A stretch of DNA of 64,000 nucleotides from Roseburia faecis (GTDB lineage: Bacteria; Bacillota; Clostridia; Lachnospirales; Lachnospiraceae), in assembly GCF_001406815.1 (NCBI RefSeq), contig NZ_CVRR01000037.1, positions 62,001 through 126,000 of the forward strand, given 5' to 3'. The notes beneath the pieces are model-generated. The model was not told the origin of the DNA. It saw nothing but the letters and a program-made list of their open reading frames with translations, and ran no database searches. The position numbers and the translations under genes were made by a program. Below, one piece after another: positions 44,779-52,346 of this stretch. Positions within the stretch are counted from its first letter, which is position 1. The number at the start of each line of letters is the position of its first letter.

Positions 44779-45513
44779 CTATATATGGTATCCTCTCGGT
44801 GTCACAAGCTTTCCATCAATAATTTTTGTCTGGGAATTCCCGATAAATACCGTGGTAAACATGTTCACCGGTGTATGCACCAGTTCCTCCATGGGAAGTG
44901 TTACGGCTTTCGTATCATCGCGTCCGATATTTTCCACATACCCACAGGCACGCTCCGGTTCCACCCCGTGTTCCATCAGAATTCTGCAGGCACGCTCCAG
45001 ATAGTCTGCCCGTTTATGGCTCGACGGATTATAAATTGCCATTGCAAAATCTCCCTCTGCCGCTGCAATCAGCCGCTTTTTAATCCTCTCCCACGGGGTG
45101 AGAAGATCACTCAGGCTGATCACGCAAAAATCATGGTTGAGAGGAGCCCCAAGCACTGCCGCACCGCTGCTTGCTGCTGTTATTCCGGGAATTACTTCAA
45201 TGATACAATCATCATATAATTTTCCGATTTCCAGCATCAGGGATGCCATCCCGTAAATTCCGGCATCTCCGCTGCAGATCAATGCCACTTTTTTGCCTTC
45301 TCTTGCCTTCTCGAAACACATCTGGCAGCGTTCCCGCTCCTGCCGCATCGGTGTAGACAATAATTCTTTGCACCCGAACCGTTCCCCAAGCAATTTCAGA
45401 TATACGGTATAACCGATGATCACATCACTGGCTTCTAACACCTGCATGGCTTCCTGCGTCATCATATTTTCCTGTCCCGGTCCCATACCGACCACATAAA
45501 TCCGGTGTTTCAT
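44779..45513 (-). CDS. cbiH: Precorrin-3B C17-methyltransferase
   Basis: Makes the ring-contracted intermediate of the anaerobic pathway. 244 residues: IYVVGMGPGQENMMTQEA, VALICSGDAGIYGMASLMLE, the SAM-region GITAASSGAAVLGAPLNHDF and FAMAIYNPSSHKR. It is a simple CbiH without the C-terminal extension of some clostridial forms. Confidence 0.94.
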   Translation of the reverse strand: MKHRIYVVGMGPGQENMMTQEAMQVLEASDVIIGYTVYLKLLGERFGCKELLSTPMRQERERCQMCFEKAREGKKVALICSGDAGIYGMASLMLEIGKLYDDCIIEVIPGITAASSGAAVLGAPLNHDFCVISLSDLLTPWERIKKRLIAAAEGDFAMAIYNPSSHKRADYLERACRILMEHGVEPERACGYVENIGRDDTKAVTLPMEELVHTPVNMFTTVFIGNSQTKIIDGKLVTPRGYHI

Positions 45514-45551
45514 TTCTTTCTCCTTCCTTTCATTTCACGCAAACGCCTGTT

Positions 45552-46640
45552 TCACACAAACTGCAATACGATTTTCTCCCGTTTTGCCACGGCAATTGTC
45601 ACGCCATCCATAGCCTGCTTATGTATCAGCAAACTACCTCCGTCTGCTGCAGCGACCGCAGCACGCTCACACACATTATCCACTCCCACTGTCTGAGCCA
45701 CAAACGCGGATGCGGTGAAATCACCCGGCACTTTTTTCAGTTCTCCGGCAGAAAAAACGACAAACGGTACCCGCAAATGCTGTGCCAGTTCCTGCAGACC
45801 GGGTTCTTTTTCCTTCACATCAACCGATGCCAGGGCATAAATATCATCCAGGTCTATTTCTCTGCTATCCACCATTGTTTTTATCATTTGTTTTATCTCG
45901 TTATAACTTTTATTTTTTCTGCATCCCATGCCAAGTACGGCTGTTTTCGGAGCTAAAACAAGCGTTTTACGGTCTTCCTGTGGCTCTTTTTTTGTAATCC
46001 ACACATCCACAGCATGTTCCGCCTGTGCTTCGTTCCACGAAATCAGCTTTACTTCCTTTGGCGGCTGTAATTCTGCCATCTCCTCCGGGGACATGCATGC
46101 CGGGTCTACCGCCATCACAATGATTTCGCCCTGTAACAGTTTTCCAGACACATGCCGGATCGCTTCGGGGTTACACACCCGCAGGCCATTTTTTCTTGCA
46201 AACACATCAACGGCAAAAAGCCCATTCACGTCTGTTGCCGTCGTCACAACCGCAGCGGAATGCAATGATTCTGCGATCTGCTGCGCCAGTTCATTGGCAC
46301 CACCCAGATGTCCGGACAACACCGGAATCACAAACTGTCCGGCCTCATCCAGCACCAGTACCGGACTGTCCACGGTTTTGTGGCGGATCAAAGGTGCGAT
46401 GGCCCGTACGGCAATCCCGAGAGCTCCAATGAAAATCACGGGAAACTGTTGTGCAAAAGCCTCCTCCAGAAAATCCGGAAGTGACCGGTTTCCTCTTTCT
46501 CTTATCTGTATCTTTGAAACCGCAGGGTGACCACCGTAACGGCTCTGCCAAAATCCATACGAAACAGAAAGTGAAAGTTCTGTGATTCGTGCCACAAGCT
46601 CTCTTCCACGTTCCGAAAACCAGGTCATATACAGGATCAT
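45552..46640 (-). CDS. cbiG: Cobalt-precorrin-5A hydrolase
   Basis: Opens the delta-lactone and releases acetaldehyde. 362 residues with the three expected parts: an N-terminal domain, the central conserved IPVLSGHLGGANELAQQIAE and a C-terminal CbiG domain (GMGCRKNKSYNEI, FVVFSAGELKKV, VCERAAVAAADGG). It starts 4 bp inside the end of cbiF. Confidence 0.94.
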   Translation of the reverse strand: MILYMTWFSERGRELVARITELSLSVSYGFWQSRYGGHPAVSKIQIRERGNRSLPDFLEEAFAQQFPVIFIGALGIAVRAIAPLIRHKTVDSPVLVLDEAGQFVIPVLSGHLGGANELAQQIAESLHSAAVVTTATDVNGLFAVDVFARKNGLRVCNPEAIRHVSGKLLQGEIIVMAVDPACMSPEEMAELQPPKEVKLISWNEAQAEHAVDVWITKKEPQEDRKTLVLAPKTAVLGMGCRKNKSYNEIKQMIKTMVDSREIDLDDIYALASVDVKEKEPGLQELAQHLRVPFVVFSAGELKKVPGDFTASAFVAQTVGVDNVCERAAVAAADGGSLLIHKQAMDGVTIAVAKREKIVLQFV

Positions 46641-47458
46641 TCCGGTAACTCCTTTCCCGCATGGATGTTACACATTACTCCCTCATTTTCTACAGTGTTT
46701 TGGGTTTTCGCCTTGCGGAATTCGGTTGTAAAATCCGGCGCGTAGAGTCTGGAGCGCGTATAATGCTGATTTGATATTACATCTCCGACCAGCACCAGAG
46801 CGGTTTTTGTAATATTATGTTTCTTTGCCACCGCCGCCAGCTCCTGCACAGTACAGATATATGCTTCCTCGTCCGACCAGGTTGCCTTGTACACCAGTGC
46901 CGCAGGTGTATCCGGCTCATATCCACCATTTACAAGGCGCCGTGATAATTCCTCCAGCATTCCGGTACTCAGATAAATTGCCATGGAAGCATGGTGTGCG
47001 GCAAAACTCTCAATACTCTCCTTTTCCGGTACCGCCGTCCTTCCGGCCATCCGGGTGATGATCAGTGACTGTGACACATCCGGAAGGGTATATTCCAGAT
47101 TCAGCGATGCCGCTGCTCCAAAACAGGCACTCACACCCGGACAACTCTCATACGCAATCCCCTTCTGATCGAGAATATCCATCTGTTCCCGCACCGCTCC
47201 GTATATACTGGGTTCTCCCGTATGAAGTCGAATCGTGATTAAATTATTTTTTTCTGCCTGTTCCATCACCGAAATAACCTCTTCAAGTGTCATTTTGGCG
47301 CTGTTATGAATCTCACAGCCCTCTTTTGCATAATCGAGAAGCTGTGGATTGACCAGCGAACCGGCATAGATGATGACATCTGCTTTCTGCAGCAGACGCA
47401 TTCCCCGCACAGTAATCAGATCCGGTGCTCCGCTTCCTGCTCCGACAAAATAAATCAT
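46637..47458 (-). CDS. cbiF: Precorrin-4 C11-methyltransferase
   Basis: 273-residue SAM-dependent methylase: IYFVGAGSGAPDLITVRGMR, IRLHTGEPSIYGAVREQMD, GVSACFGAAASLNLEYTLP and ITRMAGRTAVPEKE. The start at 47458 overlaps the cbiD stop as ATGA and is preceded by AGGAGG, so the longer reading is wrong. A C-terminal tail of about 20 polar residues goes beyond the usual end. Confidence 0.95.
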   Translation of the reverse strand: MIYFVGAGSGAPDLITVRGMRLLQKADVIIYAGSLVNPQLLDYAKEGCEIHNSAKMTLEEVISVMEQAEKNNLITIRLHTGEPSIYGAVREQMDILDQKGIAYESCPGVSACFGAAASLNLEYTLPDVSQSLIITRMAGRTAVPEKESIESFAAHHASMAIYLSTGMLEELSRRLVNGGYEPDTPAALVYKATWSDEEAYICTVQELAAVAKKHNITKTALVLVGDVISNQHYTRSRLYAPDFTTEFRKAKTQNTVENEGVMCNIHAGKELPE

Positions 47459-48561
47459 AGCAACCTCCTGAGTAATTCTTCTGCTTTTGCAGTCATCCCA
47501 AGCAGCCCGTAGGTATTGGAATAGACAATACAAGCAATCTGTAACCGACCGGCCGCACGTTTTTTCAGATAGAAATCAATTTTTTTCATGATATCTTCCA
47601 TAACATCTTCTTTTTTACCTTCGGCATCAATAAACGCAAGTGCTTCCTCGGTTGTGACGCAATCTAAAATCTTCTTTAAACATTCTAAAGATACATTTTC
47701 ACGGATGCCGGCTGCCGCTAAAAGTTCCATCCGACAATCTCCCTCATGGGAATGGGTGTTCATAATGCCTCCCGCCACCTTAATCAGTTTTCCAATATGT
47801 CCGGTCAGAAGCATTGCACAAAATCCCAGTTCCGCCGCCATATCGATCGTCTCACCGATAAAATTACTGCATTTCACACTGCGGTCAAGATCATATCCAT
47901 AGGTCTGCTGCATGAAATCCAGTCCATAATTTCCCGGTGAAACCGCCGCAATATTCCTCCCCTCTGCACGCTGCTGGCGGAGTTCCACACGAATGGTCTC
48001 CTTAAGTGCCTGACTGCTCATCGGTTCCACAATTCCTGTCGTTCCCAGTATTGAGATTCCCCCGACAATCCCCAGTCTTGGATTAAACGTACGCTCTGCA
48101 AGTGCTTCCCCATCCGGCACGGAAATCAGAATATGCAGCGTTCCGTGAAAATCACAGAGCCGGCACACTTCCTGCACTTCCCGGGTGATCATTTCCCGCG
48201 GCACATGATTGATTGCGGCATTGCCTACGGGCTGATCCAGTCCGGGTCTCGTCACACGGCCCACACCCTTTCCTCCGTCAATCTGCAGAAGTTCTTTTTC
48301 TCCATCCCCACGGTTGTCCGCGGTGACCGTGGCACAGATTTTACTTCCGCTGGTCACATCCGGATCATCGCCGCCATCCTTGACCACAGCGCAGGAAACC
48401 TGAGATTCCCCGCGCACGATATCCGTCACTTCCGCGGTGTATGGAATTCCTTTTGGGGTCTCAATCGTTATACAGTTTTTTATTTTTCCCGTCAGAAGCA
48501 TATATGCCGCAGCCTTTGCAGCAGCGGCAGCACAGCTGCCGGTTGTAAATCCGTACCTCAC
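47455..48561 (-). CDS. cbiD: Cobalt-precorrin-5B C1-methyltransferase
   Basis: 368 residues. The diagnostic N-terminus RYGFTTGSCAAAAAKAAAYM, VKDGGDDPDVTSG, GVGRVTRPGL and the late GHIGKLIKVAGGIMNTHS identify CbiD, the anaerobic-pathway C1 methylase. It is cotranscribed with cbiC (24 bp upstream) and cbiF (ATGA overlap). Confidence 0.96.
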   Translation of the reverse strand: MRYGFTTGSCAAAAAKAAAYMLLTGKIKNCITIETPKGIPYTAEVTDIVRGESQVSCAVVKDGGDDPDVTSGSKICATVTADNRGDGEKELLQIDGGKGVGRVTRPGLDQPVGNAAINHVPREMITREVQEVCRLCDFHGTLHILISVPDGEALAERTFNPRLGIVGGISILGTTGIVEPMSSQALKETIRVELRQQRAEGRNIAAVSPGNYGLDFMQQTYGYDLDRSVKCSNFIGETIDMAAELGFCAMLLTGHIGKLIKVAGGIMNTHSHEGDCRMELLAAAGIRENVSLECLKKILDCVTTEEALAFIDAEGKKEDVMEDIMKKIDFYLKKRAAGRLQIACIVYSNTYGLLGMTAKAEELLRRLL

Positions 48562-48585
48562 ACCAGATACGCCTCCTTCTTTCCT

Positions 48586-49224
48586 TTATACCGGCCGGAT
48601 CTGATATAACAGTGCGTTTACGATTGCTGCCGCTACATTGCTGCCGCCTTTTCTACCGCGGTTGACAATATGTGGCACATCTGTTTTTAAAATCAGTTCT
48701 TTTGCCGCCTCTACATTTACAAATCCCACCGGAACTCCAATAATAAATGCAGGACGCCAATCACTTTTCTGCATCAGTTCATAGAGCGAAATCAATGCCG
48801 TCGGCGCATTTCCCACGGCAAAAATTACAGGTTTGTCAATATTTGCTGCATGTTCCATGCTGACCGTCGCACGTGTCACCTGCCGCGCCTTTGCCTCCCG
48901 CGCCACATCCTCATCTGCCATAAAACAATGCACCGTTCCTCCAAATTCCCCTAACCGTTTTTTGTTGATGCCTGCAAGCGCCATATTGGTATCCGTGACA
49001 ATGTCAGCGCCACCTGCAATCAGTTCTTTGGCAATCTGCACGGCATGGGGAGAATACGTCATCGTCTTTGCATAATCAAAATCCGCACTTGTATGGATCA
49101 CGCGCTTTGTCACCGGCTCCTGTTCCGGTGGAAGCACGATACCACGCTCCTTTAGTTCTTCCCCTATGATGGCAAAACTTCTTTTTTCAATCTCTCCCGG
49201 AAGAACATATTCAATGTTTTCCAT
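48586..49224 (-). CDS. cbiC: Precorrin-8X methylmutase
   Basis: Moves the C11 methyl to C12, giving cobyrinate. 212 residues: EYVLPGEIEKRSFAIIGEEL, the catalytic His in RVIHTSADFDYAKTM, TDTNMALAGINKKRL and GVPVGFVNVEAAKELI. It starts inside the last 14 bp of cobD. Confidence 0.96.
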   Translation of the reverse strand: MENIEYVLPGEIEKRSFAIIGEELKERGIVLPPEQEPVTKRVIHTSADFDYAKTMTYSPHAVQIAKELIAGGADIVTDTNMALAGINKKRLGEFGGTVHCFMADEDVAREAKARQVTRATVSMEHAANIDKPVIFAVGNAPTALISLYELMQKSDWRPAFIIGVPVGFVNVEAAKELILKTDVPHIVNRGRKGGSNVAAAIVNALLYQIRPV

Positions 49225-50308
49225 AACGTTTTTCTTCTCCTTTCTTCTTTATATCCAGCAATGCCTCAATCAGTTGTACATTTTCCGGATGACCTTTTAC
49301 GGCAATTCTGTAAAAGTCCTGTCCCAGTCCTGTATAGTTTGCGCAGTTTCGGATCAGAATTCCTCTTTCCAGCAATAATCTGTACAGTGGAATTTGTGTT
49401 TTCAGCAACAAAAAATTAGCTTCCGAAGGAAAAATTTTCATTTGATTTCCAAATATTTTTGTTAACTCGTGTTTTAAAAAGTGCTTTTCTTCCTGAATCA
49501 GCCCAATCGTATTCTTCAGATACTTTCTACGACTCCAACCAGGAAGCGAATCATTCAGAATGTCCATGCCGATCCGCTGCGCAACCACAGATACATTCCA
49601 CTCCGGCAGCTGATGCGCAATTTTTTCACAGATATCTTTCTGCGCCAGCAGATACCCCAGCCGGATTCCCGGAATCGCATAGATCTTTGTATATGCCCGC
49701 ACGACAATCAGATGCGGATATTTCCGGATCCAGGAAACATATCCTTCCGTCCCCGTGAATGCAATGAAACATTCGTCCAGCACCACAGTAATCTGTTTCT
49801 TTTCACACACGTCAAGAAGCGTCTCCAAAAGAGACGCTTCCATTTTGTTCCCCACCGGATTCGCGGGGTTCGCCAAAAATAATAAACCGATTCCATCCAG
49901 CTGCCTGCACAATGACTCCATCTGTGCCATATCCATGGCAAAATTATTTTCTTCCCGCAACGGAATACTGCATATCTCGGCTCCCACTGTCTGAGCCGCC
50001 CAGGCATATCCCGAAAAAGAAGGAGCCAAAATGCCCACCCGCTTCGGGCGCAGTGCATGCACAATCGCAACAAATAATTCGGATGCTCCGTTGCCACACA
50101 CTACTTCTTCTGTTGAAAAACCATAAAGTGCTGCAAGCCGTTCCCGCAACAGCACATTGTCATACTGTGGATAACGGTTGCTGTGAACAGCCGCTTCCGC
50201 CATCCGTTTCTGCAATATCTCCGGCAGCGGCAGCGGATTGGTATTTACAGAAAAATCATATGTGATCTGATTTTGATAAATATCCCCACCGTGTGCGGCC
50301 ACCGTCAT
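49211..50308 (-). CDS. cobD: Threonine-phosphate decarboxylase CobD-type aminotransferase
   Basis: PLP enzyme supplying aminopropanol phosphate for the nucleotide loop. 365 residues of aminotransferase fold I: HGGDIYQNQITYDFSVNTNP, CGNGASELFVAIVHAL, the NPANPVG loop and the PLP lysine in RAYTKIYAIPGIRLGYLL. It is the first gene of the cobalamin operon. A histidinol-phosphate aminotransferase is the close alternative; context and the N-terminus favour CobD. Confidence 0.88.
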   Translation of the reverse strand: MTVAAHGGDIYQNQITYDFSVNTNPLPLPEILQKRMAEAAVHSNRYPQYDNVLLRERLAALYGFSTEEVVCGNGASELFVAIVHALRPKRVGILAPSFSGYAWAAQTVGAEICSIPLREENNFAMDMAQMESLCRQLDGIGLLFLANPANPVGNKMEASLLETLLDVCEKKQITVVLDECFIAFTGTEGYVSWIRKYPHLIVVRAYTKIYAIPGIRLGYLLAQKDICEKIAHQLPEWNVSVVAQRIGMDILNDSLPGWSRRKYLKNTIGLIQEEKHFLKHELTKIFGNQMKIFPSEANFLLLKTQIPLYRLLLERGILIRNCANYTGLGQDFYRIAVKGHPENVQLIEALLDIKKKGEEKRYGKH

Positions 50309-50365
50309 GCTGCGTGTTCTCCTTCTTTCCTGTTTTCCCGTATCTGCATTACTGCTTTACTTCTT

Positions 50366-50394
50366 ATTTTACTACAGGAATTCTTTGATTCCAA
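50366..50394 (-). promoter_or_regulatory. Probable sigma-A promoter of the cobalamin operon
   Basis: Minus strand TTGGAA (50389-50394), 17 bp, TAAAAT (50366-50371), 57 bp before cobD. The 109-bp intergenic region is too short for a complete cobalamin riboswitch, and I see none. Confidence 0.6.
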
Positions 50395-50417
50395 GGGAAA
50401 ATCACACAAACCATTTT

Positions 50418-51506
50418 TTATTGTAGATCTCCAGCCAGCTCCTGCATCAGATGATGTACCGTAGTGATCTCATGAATCCGCCCCGTATTCGCCCCACAGA
50501 ATACCAGACCGTTTTCCACATCCCCGCGCACGGCATCGATCAATGCTTTCGTAATACAGTAAGGAACTTTCTGCGGACTGCATTTTTCCAGACAGTTGTA
50601 ACATTTACTGACTGGCAGCTTTGCGCGCTTTACACGGTCGATAAACTTATTACGCAGTGCACGTCCCGGCATACCGACCGGGCTTTGGATAATCTCGATA
50701 TTTTCCTCACTGGCGTGAATATACGCCTCCTTGTATGCCTCCGATGCATCACATTCTTCGGTTGCGACAAAGCGGCTGGCAATCTGCACACCATCCGCGC
50801 CGAGATCCAGCGCATGCGAAATATCTTTCTGATCAAATATCCCGCCGGCCACAATGACCGGAATATTTTTCTGATACCGCTGTTCGTATTCCTTTTTGCA
50901 GTCGATAATCTGCCGGATCTCTCCGTCAAAATTAATGGCATCCATATGTGCCAGCTGTTCATTGGAAAACCCCAGATGCCCGCCGGCTTTCGGTCCCTCC
51001 ACTACAATAAAGTCCGCCGTGCGGTCATAGCGGTGCGCCCACATCTTCAATATCAGCTGGGTTGCACGCTTCGAGGATACAATCGGAGCTATCTTTGTCC
51101 GGCAGGTTCTGCTGACAAACTCCGGCAGATTCATGGGAAGCCCGGCTCCGCTGATAATCACATCTGCCCCTGCCGCAACTGCTGTCTGGACATGCTCTTT
51201 GTAATTCTTTAATGCAACCATAATATTGACACCCACAAGTCCGTTTCCACAGGCAAGCTCCTTTGCTTTCCGGATATGTTTTTTGATGGCTTTTAAGTTA
51301 CAGCCTGCCTGATCATTCTCGAAGCCTTCTTCATCGTAGCCGATCTGCGCAGTAGAAATGATACCGACACCGCCCTCCTTTGCCACAGCTCCCGCCAGAT
51401 GACTTCTGCTGATTCCTACCCCCATGCCACCCTGGATAATCGGAATTTTTGCAATCAGATCCCCGATCTGCAGTTGTTTCAACTTTGATGTATATGTGCT
51501 TATCAT
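50418..51506 (-). CDS. FabK/nitronate monooxygenase-like FMN protein with C-terminal Cys motif
   Basis: 362 residues. IPIIQGGMGVGISRSHLAGAVA, GGVGIISTAQIG, VEGPKAGGHLG and PVIVAGGIFDQKDISHALDLGADGVQIASRF identify an FMN TIM-barrel of the FabK/2-nitropropane dioxygenase group. It differs from the operon FabK by an added C-terminal CYNCLEKCSPQKVPYC, possibly a metal or FeS site. The start at 51506 follows GGAGG. A perfect FabT-type box next to its promoter suggests a role in fatty acid metabolism rather than nitronate oxidation (inference). Confidence 0.85.
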   Translation of the reverse strand: MISTYTSKLKQLQIGDLIAKIPIIQGGMGVGISRSHLAGAVAKEGGVGIISTAQIGYDEEGFENDQAGCNLKAIKKHIRKAKELACGNGLVGVNIMVALKNYKEHVQTAVAAGADVIISGAGLPMNLPEFVSRTCRTKIAPIVSSKRATQLILKMWAHRYDRTADFIVVEGPKAGGHLGFSNEQLAHMDAINFDGEIRQIIDCKKEYEQRYQKNIPVIVAGGIFDQKDISHALDLGADGVQIASRFVATEECDASEAYKEAYIHASEENIEIIQSPVGMPGRALRNKFIDRVKRAKLPVSKCYNCLEKCSPQKVPYCITKALIDAVRGDVENGLVFCGANTGRIHEITTVHHLMQELAGDLQ

Positions 51507-51532
51507 GCACGTTTCCTCCATATTTCAAAATT

Positions 51533-51547
51533 GTTTGACAATCAAAC
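51533..51547. promoter_or_regulatory. FabT-type operator of the FabK-like gene
   Basis: GTTTGACAATCAAAC is the exact reverse complement of the perfect operator at 15512-15526. It lies at the predicted transcription start, 26 bp before the start codon. Confidence 0.75.
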
Positions 51548-51554
51548 ATTTTTC

Positions 51555-51583
51555 AGTATATGGCAATGTGGTTTCTTTGTCAA
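51555..51583 (-). promoter_or_regulatory. Sigma-A promoter of the FabK-like gene
   Basis: Minus strand TTGACA (51578-51583), 17 bp, TATACT (51555-51560). Both hexamers and the spacing are identical to the acpP promoter. Confidence 0.82.
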
Positions 51584-51654
51584 CATGTATTTGTTTTCAT
51601 TTCTTTTATACGTAGTTTTATTTACTACTTCCATATCTGATATTTGTTCTAAAT

Positions 51655-51703
51655 GCAAAAACCGTGGGTTTCCGATTTCACTGAAATCCTGAAAACCCAC
51701 GGT
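51655..51703 (-). terminator. Intrinsic terminator after the chimeric remnant
   Basis: ACCGTGGGTTT and AAACCCACGGT arms with a nested GATTTCA/TGAAATC stem (51661-51703), followed by TTTTTGC on the minus strand. Confidence 0.88.
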
Positions 51704-51718
51704 ATCCGGCATGTCGTC

Positions 51719-52315
51719 TTATCCTTTGACAGCCCCCACAATTCCGTTTGCAAAACTTTTCTGCAGAACAAGGAAGAGGATGCCCGTCGGAAGAGAACAG
51801 ATGAGTACTCCGGAAAATTCATTTTTGGCACGCTGTATTTTTTCGCATAGAAGTTCTGCTGTTTCTGCCGCCCGTTCACTCCCATGCGCAATCGTAACCG
51901 CATACATGCAGTAATAGGATGCGGCAAATACCTTTTGCAGTTCTTCTCCTGTTTTTGTTTCCCCGAGCAGCAATTCTTTGAGCAGTTCCTCCGCGGTTTC
52001 CCCGGTCATTGCATGATCCGGATGCCAGCCGGGAATCCGCGCTGCCGCTTTTTGAAGCACGCCAAGAAGCTCATGCGGTGTGAGGGTTGGCTTTAAGATA
52101 TAATCCACCACCCCCTGCATGAGCGTCTGCTTTACATATTCAAAATTATCGTATCCACTGAGAATGATCATCTGGATGTGCGGATAGCGGTGATGTACCG
52201 CCACCGTAAAATCGACACCGTCCATCAGCGGCATTACAACGTCACTGATAACAATCTGTGGCTGAAGCTTTTCGATCTGATCCATGGCATCTTTGCCATT
52301 TGCAGCTTCCCCCAT
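51719..52315 (-). pseudogene. Chimeric remnant: response regulator receiver fused to an ABC sugar permease C-terminus
   Basis: A 198-residue open frame that is not a complete member of any family I know. The N-terminal part is a receiver domain lacking its first about 30 residues, including the acidic pair: GEAANGKDAMDQIEKLQPQI, VISDVVMPLMDGVDF with the phospho-Asp, and YILKPTLTPHELL. It is followed by the start of the linker typical of YesN/AraC-type regulators; the AraC helix-turn-helix is missing. The last about 25 residues (SLPTGILFLVLQKSFANGIV and then a GAVKG end) are the C-terminus of a CUT1 sugar ABC permease (MalG/UgpE type). The best explanation is a deletion between neighbouring regulator and transporter genes. 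Confidence 0.7.
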
Positions 52316-52346
52316 AGTAAATATCCCCCCAAAACGTCCTTATCCT

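Noticed and set aside
50378-50393. Terminator of the FabK-like gene (GGAAT/ATTCC)
   Set aside because: Five-bp stem without a T-run; it overlaps the predicted cobD promoter.
52300-52340. Similarity of TTTACTATGGGG before the chimeric remnant to the start of the peptide repeats
   Set aside because: Only about 12 bp match and no hairpin or peptide follows; likely chance.
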